Below, piece by piece: positions 50,402 to 59,153 of a stretch of DNA of 64,000 bases. The position numbers and the translations under genes are program-made. Source of the DNA: Streptomyces sp. ATexAB-D23 (GTDB lineage: Bacteria; Actinomycetota; Actinomycetes; Streptomycetales; Streptomycetaceae); NCBI RefSeq assembly GCF_000373645.1, contig NZ_KB892005.1:124774-188773 (forward strand). Reading direction: 5' to 3'. Within the stretch, counting starts at the first letter, position 1. Each line of letters begins with the position of its first letter. The notes under the pieces were generated by a model. It ran no database searches. It saw only the letters and a list, made by a program, of their open reading frames with translations, and was not told the origin of the DNA.

Positions 50402-50581
50402 ATGGACTACGTATCCGCGCTCGTGCCCCCCGTGGTGATGGCCGTCTTCTTCATCGGCCTGGTCGTGACGATCGTCAAGAGCCAGGGCGGCCCCAACAAG
50501 GCCAAGGAGGACGCGGCCGTGGACGCGGCGCTCAGCCGCGCCGACTCGGCGCAGCGGACCCCGCGGACCGAAGGGGCCTGA
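50402..50581 (+). CDS. Small membrane protein of 59 residues
   Basis: Starts MDYVSALVPPVVMAVFFIGL and continues VVTIVKSQGGPNKAKEDAAV: one N-terminal membrane helix (about 7-26) and a charged cytoplasmic tail ending DSAQRTPRTEGA. Codon positions show the normal high-GC third-base pattern, supporting coding. TACTCT (50389-50394) lies 7 bases before ATG at 50402, suggesting a leaderless mRNA. A strong terminator follows at 50619. The function is unknown; the layout resembles small subunit or regulator membrane peptides. Confidence 0.7.
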   Translation: MDYVSALVPPVVMAVFFIGLVVTIVKSQGGPNKAKEDAAVDAALSRADSAQRTPRTEGA

Positions 50582-50618
50582 CCGCCCCAGAAGCCGCGCA
50601 CGGCGCGCATCCCGTACG

Positions 50619-50658
50619 AAGGGCGTACGGCTCCCGAGGAGCTGTACGCCCTTTTGTT
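50619..50658 (+). terminator. Rho-independent terminator
   Basis: AAGGGCGTACGGCTC pairs with GAGCTGTACGCCCTT (one G-T pair), 5-base loop, followed by TTTTGTTGT. It ends the small-membrane-protein transcript just before the BlaI-type gene. Confidence 0.85.
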
Positions 50659-50704
50659 GTGTATATAACTACGCATTCCAGACATATAGCACTAAGGTGA
50701 CGCT

Positions 50705-51148
50705 GTGCCCCGTCAATTGGGAGAGCTGGAAGACGCCGTGATGACACGGGTCTGGGAATGGAACCGTCCGGTCACTGTGCGGGAAGTCCTGGAGGACCTT
50801 CAGCAGGAGCGGTCCATCGCCTACACGACCGTCATGACGGTAATGGACAATCTCCATCAGAAGGGCTGGGTCCGCCGCGAAGTGGAGGGCCGCGCATATC
50901 GATATACGGCCGTCTCGACCCGCGCCGCATACGCGGCCGCCCTGATGAACGAAGCCTGGTCGCGCAGCGACAACCCGGCGGCCGCGCTCGTCGCCTTCTT
51001 CGGGATGATGTCGGCCGAGCAGCGCGAGGCTCTGCGGGACGCGATGCGGATCGTTCTGCCCACTCTTCCCGAGGACGGGACGCCGCCGGCCGAAGCCGGG
51101 GAAGCCGGTGAAGCGGTCGATGACCCGGAGCCCGAGACCGGGCGATAG
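50705..51148 (+). CDS. BlaI/MecI/CopY-family transcriptional repressor
   Basis: Protein of 147 residues with the BlaI winged helix: RQLGELEDAVMTRVWEWNRP, TVREVLEDLQQERSIAYTTV, MTVMDNLHQKGWVRREVEGR, AYRYTAVSTRAAYAAALM. A Glu/Pro-rich tail extends the usual dimerisation domain. In other bacteria such repressors control beta-lactamase, copper or, in mycobacteria, respiratory genes, often with a BlaR-type M56 peptidase; none is encoded here. GTG at 50705. The upstream 50 bases are unusually AT-rich (TGTGTATATAACTACG, GACATATAGC) and probably hold promoter and operator, with TAAGGT or AAGG before the start. Confidence 0.9.
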   Translation: MPRQLGELEDAVMTRVWEWNRPVTVREVLEDLQQERSIAYTTVMTVMDNLHQKGWVRREVEGRAYRYTAVSTRAAYAAALMNEAWSRSDNPAAALVAFFGMMSAEQREALRDAMRIVLPTLPEDGTPPAEAGEAGEAVDDPEPETGR

Positions 51149-51157
51149 CGTCTACGT

Positions 51158-51715
51158 ATGTCCTCAGAGCTTCCGCAAACCGATTTCCGCACCGTACCGT
51201 CTGCTATAAACGTGGCCATCACCGTCCGGCGCGCACGCACGAGCGATGTGCCCGCCGTCCGGCGTCTCCTCGACGGGTACGTGCGGGAAGGCATCCTCCT
51301 CGACAAAGCCACGGTGACGCTTTACGAGGACATCCAGGAGTTCTGGATCGCCGAACGCGACGAGGACGCCCGGGTCATCGGCTGCGGAGCACTGCACGTG
51401 ATGTGGGAAGACCTCGCCGAAGTACGCACTCTCGCCGTCGATCACAGTCTCAAGGGCGTCGGAGTGGGGCATCAAGTACTGGACAAGTTGTTGCAGACCG
51501 CCCGCTGGCTCGGCGTCCGACGGGTTTTCTGCCTCACCTTCGAAGTCGACTTCTTCACGAAGCACGGCTTCGTGGAGATCGGAGAGACACCGGTCGACGG
51601 AGATGTCTACAGCGAGCTGCTGCGTTCCTATGACGAGGGAGTCGCGGAGTTCCTGGGTCTCGAACGAGTGAAGCCGAACACCTTGGGCAACAGCCGGATG
51701 CTTCTGCACCTGTGA
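51158..51715 (+). CDS. argA: Amino-acid N-acetyltransferase (N-acetylglutamate synthase, GNAT type)
   Basis: Protein of 185 residues resembling the short, stand-alone NAGS of actinobacteria (Rv2747-like), which makes N-acetylglutamate for arginine synthesis. GNAT core: ITVRRARTSDVPAVRRLLDG, RVIGCGALHVMWEDLAEVRT, the acetyl-CoA loop region VDHSLKGVGVGHQVLDKLLQ and VFCLTFEVDFFTKHGFVEIG. It lacks the amino-acid-kinase domain of classical ArgA. ATG at 51158; TAGCGT ends 6 bases upstream, suggesting leaderless translation. It follows the BlaI-type gene by 9 bases. Confidence 0.88.
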   Translation: MSSELPQTDFRTVPSAINVAITVRRARTSDVPAVRRLLDGYVREGILLDKATVTLYEDIQEFWIAERDEDARVIGCGALHVMWEDLAEVRTLAVDHSLKGVGVGHQVLDKLLQTARWLGVRRVFCLTFEVDFFTKHGFVEIGETPVDGDVYSELLRSYDEGVAEFLGLERVKPNTLGNSRMLLHL

Positions 51716-51799
51716 CCGCGGGAAGAAGGCGAGCCCTATGTCCGAATCGCGCATGTTTCCCGTCCACTTGAGCTGCTGAACCTCTCCCGAGGGTTTGTG

Positions 51800-51813
51800 T
51801 TTTCCGGGGAAAA
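51800..51813 (+). promoter_or_regulatory. TTTTCC-GG-GGAAAA palindrome upstream of lsr2
   Basis: A 14-bp inverted repeat in a locally AT-rich stretch 46 bases before the lsr2 start. It could be an operator or part of an mRNA leader hairpin (GCGG/CCGC arms follow at 51814-51829). Confidence 0.4.
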
Positions 51814-51858
51814 GCGGTTTCCTTTCCGCGTACTCCATTTTCGATGAAAGGAAATCCG

Positions 51859-52194
51859 GTGGCACAGAAGGTTCAGGTCCTTCTTGTTGACGACCTCGAC
51901 GGTGGCGAGGCGGACGAGACGGTGACGTTCGCGCTGGATGGCAAGACGTACGAGATCGACCTCACCACCAGCAACGCGGACAAGCTGCGTTCCCTTCTTG
52001 AGCCCTACGCCAAGAACGGCCGTCGCACGGGTGGCCGTGCGACGTCGGGTCGCGGCAAGGGCCGGGCGGTCTCCGGCGGCAACAAGGACACCGCCGAGAT
52101 CCGTAAGTGGGCCCGCGAGAACGGCCACAGTGTGAATGACCGCGGCCGCGTTCCCGCGGAGATCCGTGAGGCCTACGAGAAGGCCAACGGCTGA
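51859..52194 (+). CDS. lsr2: Lsr2 nucleoid-associated protein (xenogeneic silencer)
   Basis: Protein of 111 residues, the usual Lsr2 length. N-terminal dimerisation domain (AQKVQVLLVDDLDGGEADET, VTFALDGKTYEIDLTTSNAD) is joined by a basic linker (GRRTGGRATSGRGKGR) to the C-terminal DNA-binding domain with the AT-hook-like Arg95-Gly96-Arg97 in HSVNDRGRVPAEIREAYEKA. Lsr2 coats AT-rich, often horizontally acquired DNA and silences specialised metabolism clusters in Streptomyces. GTG at 51859 is preferred over ATG at 51844 because GAAAGGA lies 6 bases before it and it gives the canonical N-terminus. Its end overlaps the converging gene by 22 bases. Confidence 0.96.
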   Translation: MAQKVQVLLVDDLDGGEADETVTFALDGKTYEIDLTTSNADKLRSLLEPYAKNGRRTGGRATSGRGKGRAVSGGNKDTAEIRKWARENGHSVNDRGRVPAEIREAYEKANG

Positions 52195-52793
52195 GCGGCC
52201 GGGTCATCGGGGAACAGGCCCGCACGGGCCCGCGTCAGCCGAGCCCGGTGGCATTCCGTCGCCACGGCGTCCACGAGCCGGACGAGATCGGGAGCATCCC
52301 CACCCCTGCTCCCGAAGCCGGAGAAAGCCGGGAGAGCCGGCGCTTCGTCCTGTTCGAGCGATGACCTGGGGGGCCGCAGCCAGGAGGCGGCCCCCGGCGG
52401 CACCGGCCGGCCCGGCGGTGGCGGTGCGGTGATCCGCCCGCCCGCGCCCAGACCGCTCAGCGAGAGCGCGACCCCGCCCCACTCCAGCCAGTCGAGCAGC
52501 CCCGGCAGCTCCTCCGCGCTCCCCGGCGCCACCAGCAGGCTCATCCGCAGCCCCATGAGCGCCACCGGACCCGTCCGGCCCACCCGTCGCAGCGCCGCGT
52601 GACCGGCGGACGCGGGGACGACGAGCGCGTCGAACGCCAGCCCCGTCAGCAGCCGCACCGGTGAACCGCCCGCCGTGGCCCAGCCGAGCTCCTCCTCGTA
52701 CCACCGGCCCCACCCGTCCCGCGGCTCCTTCCGGGCGCCGCCACCGGCTTCGGCGGAGGGCGGGAAGCGGGGCGGCGGGACAGTGAGGGCCAT
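52173..52793 (-). CDS. Hypothetical protein, PrimPol-N-terminal-like
   Basis: Protein of 206 residues of a Streptomyces-specific family resembling the N-terminal part of bifunctional primase/polymerase (PrimPol) domains: GWATAGGSPVRLLTGLAFDA, LVVPASAGHAALRRVGRTGP and DWLEWGGVALSLSGLGAGGR. The catalytic acidic residues of a true PrimPol are not evident, so it is probably not a primase. The C-terminal end (LVRLVDAVATECHRARLTRA) is helical. ATG at 52793 (MALTVPPPRFPPS). Its last 22 bases lie inside the lsr2 3' end on the other strand. The function is unknown. Confidence 0.75.
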   Translation of the reverse strand: MALTVPPPRFPPSAEAGGGARKEPRDGWGRWYEEELGWATAGGSPVRLLTGLAFDALVVPASAGHAALRRVGRTGPVALMGLRMSLLVAPGSAEELPGLLDWLEWGGVALSLSGLGAGGRITAPPPPGRPVPPGAASWLRPPRSSLEQDEAPALPAFSGFGSRGGDAPDLVRLVDAVATECHRARLTRARAGLFPDDPAAQPLAFS

Positions 52794-52898
52794 GCCGGAA
52801 GAACTCCCGATCCGCCCTTGGGGTTACGCAGAGTCCTTGTGCGAACGCATAGGGTGTCCGAGTTGGGGGCGTACGGGCGCATTCAGGAGTACGAAGAT

Positions 52899-52912
52899 GT
52901 TCGCCCGTAGCG
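52899..52912 (+). promoter_or_regulatory. ClgR-type site 1
   Basis: GTTCGC-CCGTA-GCG, an exact match to the ClgR consensus GTTCGC-N5-GCG as I know it from Streptomyces clpP1 and clpC. It is 322 bases before the clpC start. Confidence 0.75.
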
Positions 52913-53005
52913 GAGGGAACCCGCGTACCCCGCATGGACTGTCTGTAATTGCGGGTAAGACATCCCTAGTGGGGAGGGGCGACACGCAAGCCATGGACGT
53001 CTCAC

Positions 53006-53019
53006 GTTCGCCATCGGCG
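53006..53019 (+). promoter_or_regulatory. ClgR-type site 2
   Basis: GTTCGC-CATCG-GCG, again exact. TATCTG, 15 bases downstream, could be the -10 of a ClgR-activated promoter, with the site overlapping the -35. Confidence 0.78.
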
Positions 53020-53233
53020 TACTGGCGACTGGGGTATCTGTCTGGCCTGCGGGAACATCGTCTCGCACCATCGGGTTGGAGCAGTTGTCGGCGTTCGGGG
53101 CGGGGATCCGCCAGGAAGCAAGGCCGGGTGTCGGCAGTTGAAATGAGCGGTCCCCGCTTGCGGGACTAAGCTGCGGAAGGACAGGGAGGGGACCGACCCC
53201 TTACTGCCTGACCGCTCTGAGGAGCGATTAACG

Positions 53234-55762
<2,529 letters not shown>

Positions 55763-55806
55763 CAGGCGCGTCCTGCCCCTCCAGGCAGTAGCGTCCGAAC
55801 GTCCGT

Positions 55807-55852
55807 AAGGGGCGGCCCCGACCGGTTTCGACCGGCCGGGGCCGCCCCTTTC
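55807..55852 (+). terminator. Long GC-rich terminator after clpC
   Basis: AGGGGCGGCCCCG...ACCGGT, TTCG tetraloop, then ACCGG and CCGGGGCCGCCCCTTT. The stem is nearly 20 bp with one bulge and a short T run. Confidence 0.85.
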
Positions 55853-55972
55853 GCGCTGCGGACACGGTGACAGGCGCGTCACAGGAACGTCCCGGTCGCG
55901 TTCGCTACGCGCGTTGGCCAAAATTCGCTGGTTAGTCTGGCCCCGCCTCGGGCGGCCTGCCCGGGTGGGTTT

Positions 55973-55988
55973 TTCGTTTGCAAACGAA
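55973..55988. promoter_or_regulatory. 16-bp perfect palindrome before the PQQ lipoprotein gene
   Basis: TTCGTTTGCAAACGAA, fully symmetrical, ending 10 bases before the ATG at 55999 and 40 bases after TAGTCT (55934-55939), a possible -10. It is a strong operator candidate for an unidentified dimeric regulator. Confidence 0.6.
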
Positions 55989-55998
55989 GGCCCGAGTG

Positions 55999-57231
55999 AT
56001 GAGCAGCGAGGGGGACGGGCACGCCATGGGCAGAGGCGATGTGTCACGCAGGCGGTTGATGAGGCTGGCCGGGGCCGGAGCGGGTCTGGCGCTGCTGGGG
56101 GCGGGCGCCGCGGCATGCGGGCCGGAGGACGAGCTGATCGACGGCGGTGACTCGGGCTCGAAGGAGCCCGGGGGCTCGACACCCGCACCGGGCGGGAAGC
56201 CGAAGCCCGCCTGGCAGCACGACACGGCGTTCGACGGACTGGCCTGGCAGTCCGCGCTGGCCGTGGTCGACAACGTGGTGCTCGTCTCCTGCGACCCGCT
56301 GGTGGCCCGTGATCTGACCACCGGCAAGGAGCTATGGTCCCGCGCCGAGGTCACCACCCCGGGCGCCAACATGCTGATCGGTGACGGGACGCTGTACCTG
56401 GCGAGCGCCCGGTACGACGGGAACATCATCGGGCTCGACCCCAAGACCGGCAAGGACACCTGGCGCAGCCGGCTGGGCGACAAGGAGTACTCGCAGCCCC
56501 GGCCCATCGCGGCGGACAAGAACCACGTCTACGTCGTCGCGGGAATCCTGGACAAGGACTTCAGGACCCCGGACAACGTGATCGCCGCCATCGACACCTC
56601 ATCGGGCAAGGTGATCTGGCGCGAGCAGCGCGACCACGGCACCGAGCAGAACGGCATCACCGCGCGGGTGGCCGGCAACCGCCTCGCGTACACGGACTTC
56701 CGCGAGAACCTGACCGTGCGCGACACCGCGACCGGCCGCCAGGTCTGGACGAAGAAGATCGGCCGGTCCAACAACCGCGGCTTCGAGGTCCACGGCGGCC
56801 TCGCCATCCTCGCGAACGGCGAGCGGATGCGCGCCTACGACCTGGAGACCGGCGCGGAGCGCTGGTCCTTCGCGACCGAGAAGTACAGCCGGTTCAACGA
56901 CCCGGCGGTCGTGGACGGGGTTCTGTACGTCTCCGACACCGTGCACGGCCTGTGGGCGGCCGACCCGGCGACCGGCAAGCGGCACTGGCACAACAAGGGG
57001 AGCCTCGACGTGGCGGCCCCGTGGCAGTTCGCCAAGGTGGGCGACGTCCTCTACGGGGCGACGGAGTTCGACAAGAACGGCGGCATCCACGCCTTCGACC
57101 CGGCCGACGGCGATCTGCGCTGGACCTACAACGACGGCACCGGCAACATCCAGCGCTGGTACCTGGCATCGGGCGGCAAGCAGCTGGTGGCGCTGCACGG
57201 CAAGAAGGTGACCGGGCTGCCCGTCGGATAG
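55999..57231 (+). CDS. Tat-type lipoprotein with PQQ-like beta-propeller
   Basis: Protein of about 410 residues. The N-terminal signal has a twin-arginine motif and lipobox: VSRRRLMRLAGAGAGLALL followed by GAGAAAC, so it should be exported folded and anchored by lipid. After a Pro/Gly linker the body is an eight-bladed PQQ-like propeller, with repeats such as TTGKELWSRAEVTTPG, IIGLDPKTGKDTWRSRLGD, IAAIDTSSGKVIWREQ, RDTATGRQVWTKKIG and AFDPADGDLRWTYNDG. No PQQ-dehydrogenase active site is seen, so it is probably a binding or scaffold protein. Start ATG 55999 or 56026; the first has AAGG 8 bases upstream. Confidence 0.85.
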   Translation: MSSEGDGHAMGRGDVSRRRLMRLAGAGAGLALLGAGAAACGPEDELIDGGDSGSKEPGGSTPAPGGKPKPAWQHDTAFDGLAWQSALAVVDNVVLVSCDPLVARDLTTGKELWSRAEVTTPGANMLIGDGTLYLASARYDGNIIGLDPKTGKDTWRSRLGDKEYSQPRPIAADKNHVYVVAGILDKDFRTPDNVIAAIDTSSGKVIWREQRDHGTEQNGITARVAGNRLAYTDFRENLTVRDTATGRQVWTKKIGRSNNRGFEVHGGLAILANGERMRAYDLETGAERWSFATEKYSRFNDPAVVDGVLYVSDTVHGLWAADPATGKRHWHNKGSLDVAAPWQFAKVGDVLYGATEFDKNGGIHAFDPADGDLRWTYNDGTGNIQRWYLASGGKQLVALHGKKVTGLPVG

Positions 57232-57684
57232 CCCCCGGTGCCGGGCCCGGAGCTGCCCTTCGGGTGGCTCCGGGCACCGGGCCGAAGGTCCCGAAACGGA
57301 CGGCCTTCGGTCCCACCGCCGGTGACAAGGCGCACAGGGCTTTCGGGGCCTACTAGCCGCCTTAGGAGCATGGGGCCCGTCGCGTCGGGGGTCTTTCGAC
57401 CCCGCGGCGGACGGGCCCTCGGCATGCGGAGGGCCATACGCCCGGACCATGGGGCTATGTCCGGTTGGGGCGGTTTGGAACTGGGCTTAAACCTGTTCCG
57501 GCGATGGCGTCCGAAGGCGTCCGGGACGGTGTTCCGCCGGGGTCCGGTGAGCGAATTCCCGGGGCTCCTTCTACGGCTTTTCTTCGTAGATGGGGTGTTT
57601 GAGCACCGGTGGGGGTGCGGGTTACCAAGGTATGGCCAGCCCGGCACGCCGCCGGGTCCAGTCATCACCGGAGGTTCTCTGCTT
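57232..57684 (+). promoter_or_regulatory. 453-bp spacer and leader before the M23 peptidase gene
   Basis: No convincing gene. It starts with a long hairpin (about 57234-57281, CCCGGTG...CACCGGG with GCCC-TTCG-GGGT at the tip) that probably terminates the PQQ gene. A 23-bp imperfect inverted repeat GGAACTGG...CCTGTTCC is at 57477-57499, and TCTACG/CGTAGA arms lie at about 57571-57591. The peptidase SD GGAGG is at about 57670. I saw no riboswitch I could name. Confidence 0.55.
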
Positions 57685-58419
57685 ATGTCGAAGCGCGTTA
57701 CGTTCCAGTCCCGCCGCCCGTCCGTGTCCCGTGTCCGTGGCGCCGTGGTGGCAGCCGGCCTGGGGACGTCGATGGTTCTCGGTGCGGGCGCTGCGTTCGC
57801 GGCCGGCACTGCGGACGCCCCCCAGGCCACGAACCTGACCACCGCCACCGCCGACTCGGTCGCCCAGCAGGCGGCCGCGCAGGGCAAGGCGGCGGCCAAG
57901 CACACGGCCGACAAGAAGGCCGAGGCGGCGAAGAAGAAGGCCGCGGCGAAGAAGAAGGCGGCCGCCAAGAAGAAGGCCGCCGCCAAGCGGGCCGCGAAGC
58001 TCGCCTGGGAGACCCCGGTCAGCCACTACAAGCTCAGCGCGAGCTTCGGCAACGACGGCAGCCGCTGGTCGCACAAGCACTCCGGCCAGGACTTCGCCGT
58101 GCCGATCGGCACCAAGGTCGAGGCCGCGCACACCGGCACCATCGTGAAGGCCGGCCCGAACGGCGGCGGCGACGGTCCCGCGTACGGCAACGCCATCGTG
58201 ATCAAGCACGGCAACGGCACGTACTCGCAGTACGCGCACCTGTCGCAGATCGACGTGCACATCGGCCAGCACGTGAAGAAGGGCCAGAAGATCGCCCTGT
58301 CCGGCAACACCGGCAACTCCAGCGGCCCGCACCTGCACTTCGAGATCCGGACCACCGCGAACTACGGTTCGGCGGTCAACCCGGTCAACTTCCTGCACAA
58401 GGAGGGCATCACGGTCTGA
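57685..58419 (+). CDS. M23 family peptidoglycan endopeptidase (LytM-like)
   Basis: Secreted protein of 244 residues. Signal peptide at about 1-40 (RGAVVAAGLGTSMVLGAGAA, FAAGTADA), then a lysine/alanine repeat region (about 72-105; KKKAAAKKKAAAK units) that may bind anionic wall polymers, then an M23 domain. Zinc ligands: His and Asp in HKHSGQDFAVPIG, and GPHLHFEIR. It should cleave peptide cross-links in peptidoglycan during growth or remodelling. ATG at 57685 with GGAGG 10 bases upstream. It ends at a hairpin shared with the converging TetR gene. Confidence 0.93.
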   Translation: MSKRVTFQSRRPSVSRVRGAVVAAGLGTSMVLGAGAAFAAGTADAPQATNLTTATADSVAQQAAAQGKAAAKHTADKKAEAAKKKAAAKKKAAAKKKAAAKRAAKLAWETPVSHYKLSASFGNDGSRWSHKHSGQDFAVPIGTKVEAAHTGTIVKAGPNGGGDGPAYGNAIVIKHGNGTYSQYAHLSQIDVHIGQHVKKGQKIALSGNTGNSSGPHLHFEIRTTANYGSAVNPVNFLHKEGITV

Positions 58420-58435
58420 TCCGGCCGTGATACCG

Positions 58436-58452
58436 CCCCCGGCTACCGGGGG
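58436..58452. terminator. Short hairpin between converging M23 and TetR genes
   Basis: CCCCCGG-CTA-CCGGGGG, overlapping the TetR stop codon. Small but very GC-rich. Confidence 0.5.
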
Positions 58453-59027
58453 GCGTCCGGGTCGTGGGCCCGGGTGACCAGTTCGACGGCGACTTCGAGA
58501 GCGGCCTTGCGCTTCTCCTCGGGGTCGCCGTCGACGTCTTTCAGCGCGAGCATGCCGGCGTGCATGGTGAAGAGCGCGCTGAGGCACCGGACCTGGTCGG
58601 TGAGCGGTGCGTCCGGTTCCTTGATGAGGTCCACCAGGCCCAGCACCCGGTGCTTGATCGTCTCGCCGATGCTCAGGTCGCGTACCGTCGCCTGGTTCTC
58701 CTGCATGAAGCGGAAGAGCGGGGCGGAGCGGGCCAGTGCTTCGCTGTAGCGGCGGAGGATCTCCGTCTTCGTCTCCAGGGTGCGCGGCTGTGTCCTGCCC
58801 CAGATGATCAGGTCCTCGACCGGCTTGTTGAGGTCCTCGAAGATGCTGACGAGGATGTCTTCCTTCGTCTTGAAGTGGTAGTAGAGCGCCGCCTTGGTGA
58901 CGTCCAGCTGCTCGGCGATCTCTCGCAGTGAGGTCTTCTCGTAGCCCTGCTGGGCGAAGAGCTCCAGGGCGACGTCCTGGATGCGCTGGCGGGTGTTGCC
59001 CCGACGTGGCTGAGACGTGCTGCCCAT
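58443..59027 (-). CDS. TetR/AcrR-family repressor of the adjacent MFS gene
   Basis: Protein of 194 residues. Helix-turn-helix at about 14-60: NTRQRIQDVALELFAQQGYE, KTSLREIAEQLDVTKAALYY, HFKTKEDILVSIFEDLNKP. The C-terminal ligand domain (about 65-190) is not informative about the inducer. ATG at 59027 (MGSTSQPRRG) has GGGAG 6 bases upstream; a longer open frame to 59096 would run through the operator. It is divergent from the MFS efflux gene with two operator-like arms between them (59046-59067 and 59095-59116), so repression of both genes is likely. Confidence 0.92.
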   Translation of the reverse strand: MGSTSQPRRGNTRQRIQDVALELFAQQGYEKTSLREIAEQLDVTKAALYYHFKTKEDILVSIFEDLNKPVEDLIIWGRTQPRTLETKTEILRRYSEALARSAPLFRFMQENQATVRDLSIGETIKHRVLGLVDLIKEPDAPLTDQVRCLSALFTMHAGMLALKDVDGDPEEKRKAALEVAVELVTRAHDPDAPR

Positions 59028-59045
59028 GGTGCTCTCCCAAGGAAA

Positions 59046-59067
59046 CTTACTTGACGCCCGGCTAGTT
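59046..59067 (-). promoter_or_regulatory. TetR operator arm 1
   Basis: A 22-bp arm whose reverse complement matches arm 2 at 21 of 22 bases. Its core ACTTGAC-N4-GGCTAGT is itself a near-palindrome, the size expected for a TetR dimer site. It lies 19 bases before the tetR start. Confidence 0.72.
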
Positions 59068-59094
59068 GCGGGGTTACTTTCCCTCAGTGTAGTC

Positions 59095-59116
59095 AACTAG
59101 CCGGGCGGCAAGTAAG
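59095..59116 (+). promoter_or_regulatory. TetR operator arm 2
   Basis: Core ACTAGCC-N4-GGCAAGT, 6 of 7 half-site pairs symmetrical. It lies 38 bases before the MFS start. Arms 1 and 2 are separated by 27 bases and inverted with respect to each other. Confidence 0.72.
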
Positions 59117-59153
59117 AGGCCCGGTGAGCAGGGGAACTGGGGAGTTGGGGAAG

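Larger units (their letters stand above)
52794..53233 (+). promoter_or_regulatory. 440-bp clpC upstream region
   Basis: No credible gene. It contains two exact GTTCGC-N5-GCG elements (annotated separately), a -10-like TATCTG at 53035-53040 downstream of the second, TAAGCT at 53167-53172, and a GTCCC/GGGAC inverted repeat (53150-53166). A 5-bp hairpin CGCTC-TGAG-GAGCG (53213-53226) overlaps the clpC SD GAGGAG. Confidence 0.6.

Noticed and set aside
57232..57684. c-di-AMP (ydaO-type) riboswitch before the M23 peptidase gene
   Set aside because: Wall-hydrolase leaders in actinomycetes often carry it, but I could not find the conserved core sequences; only unrelated inverted repeats are visible.
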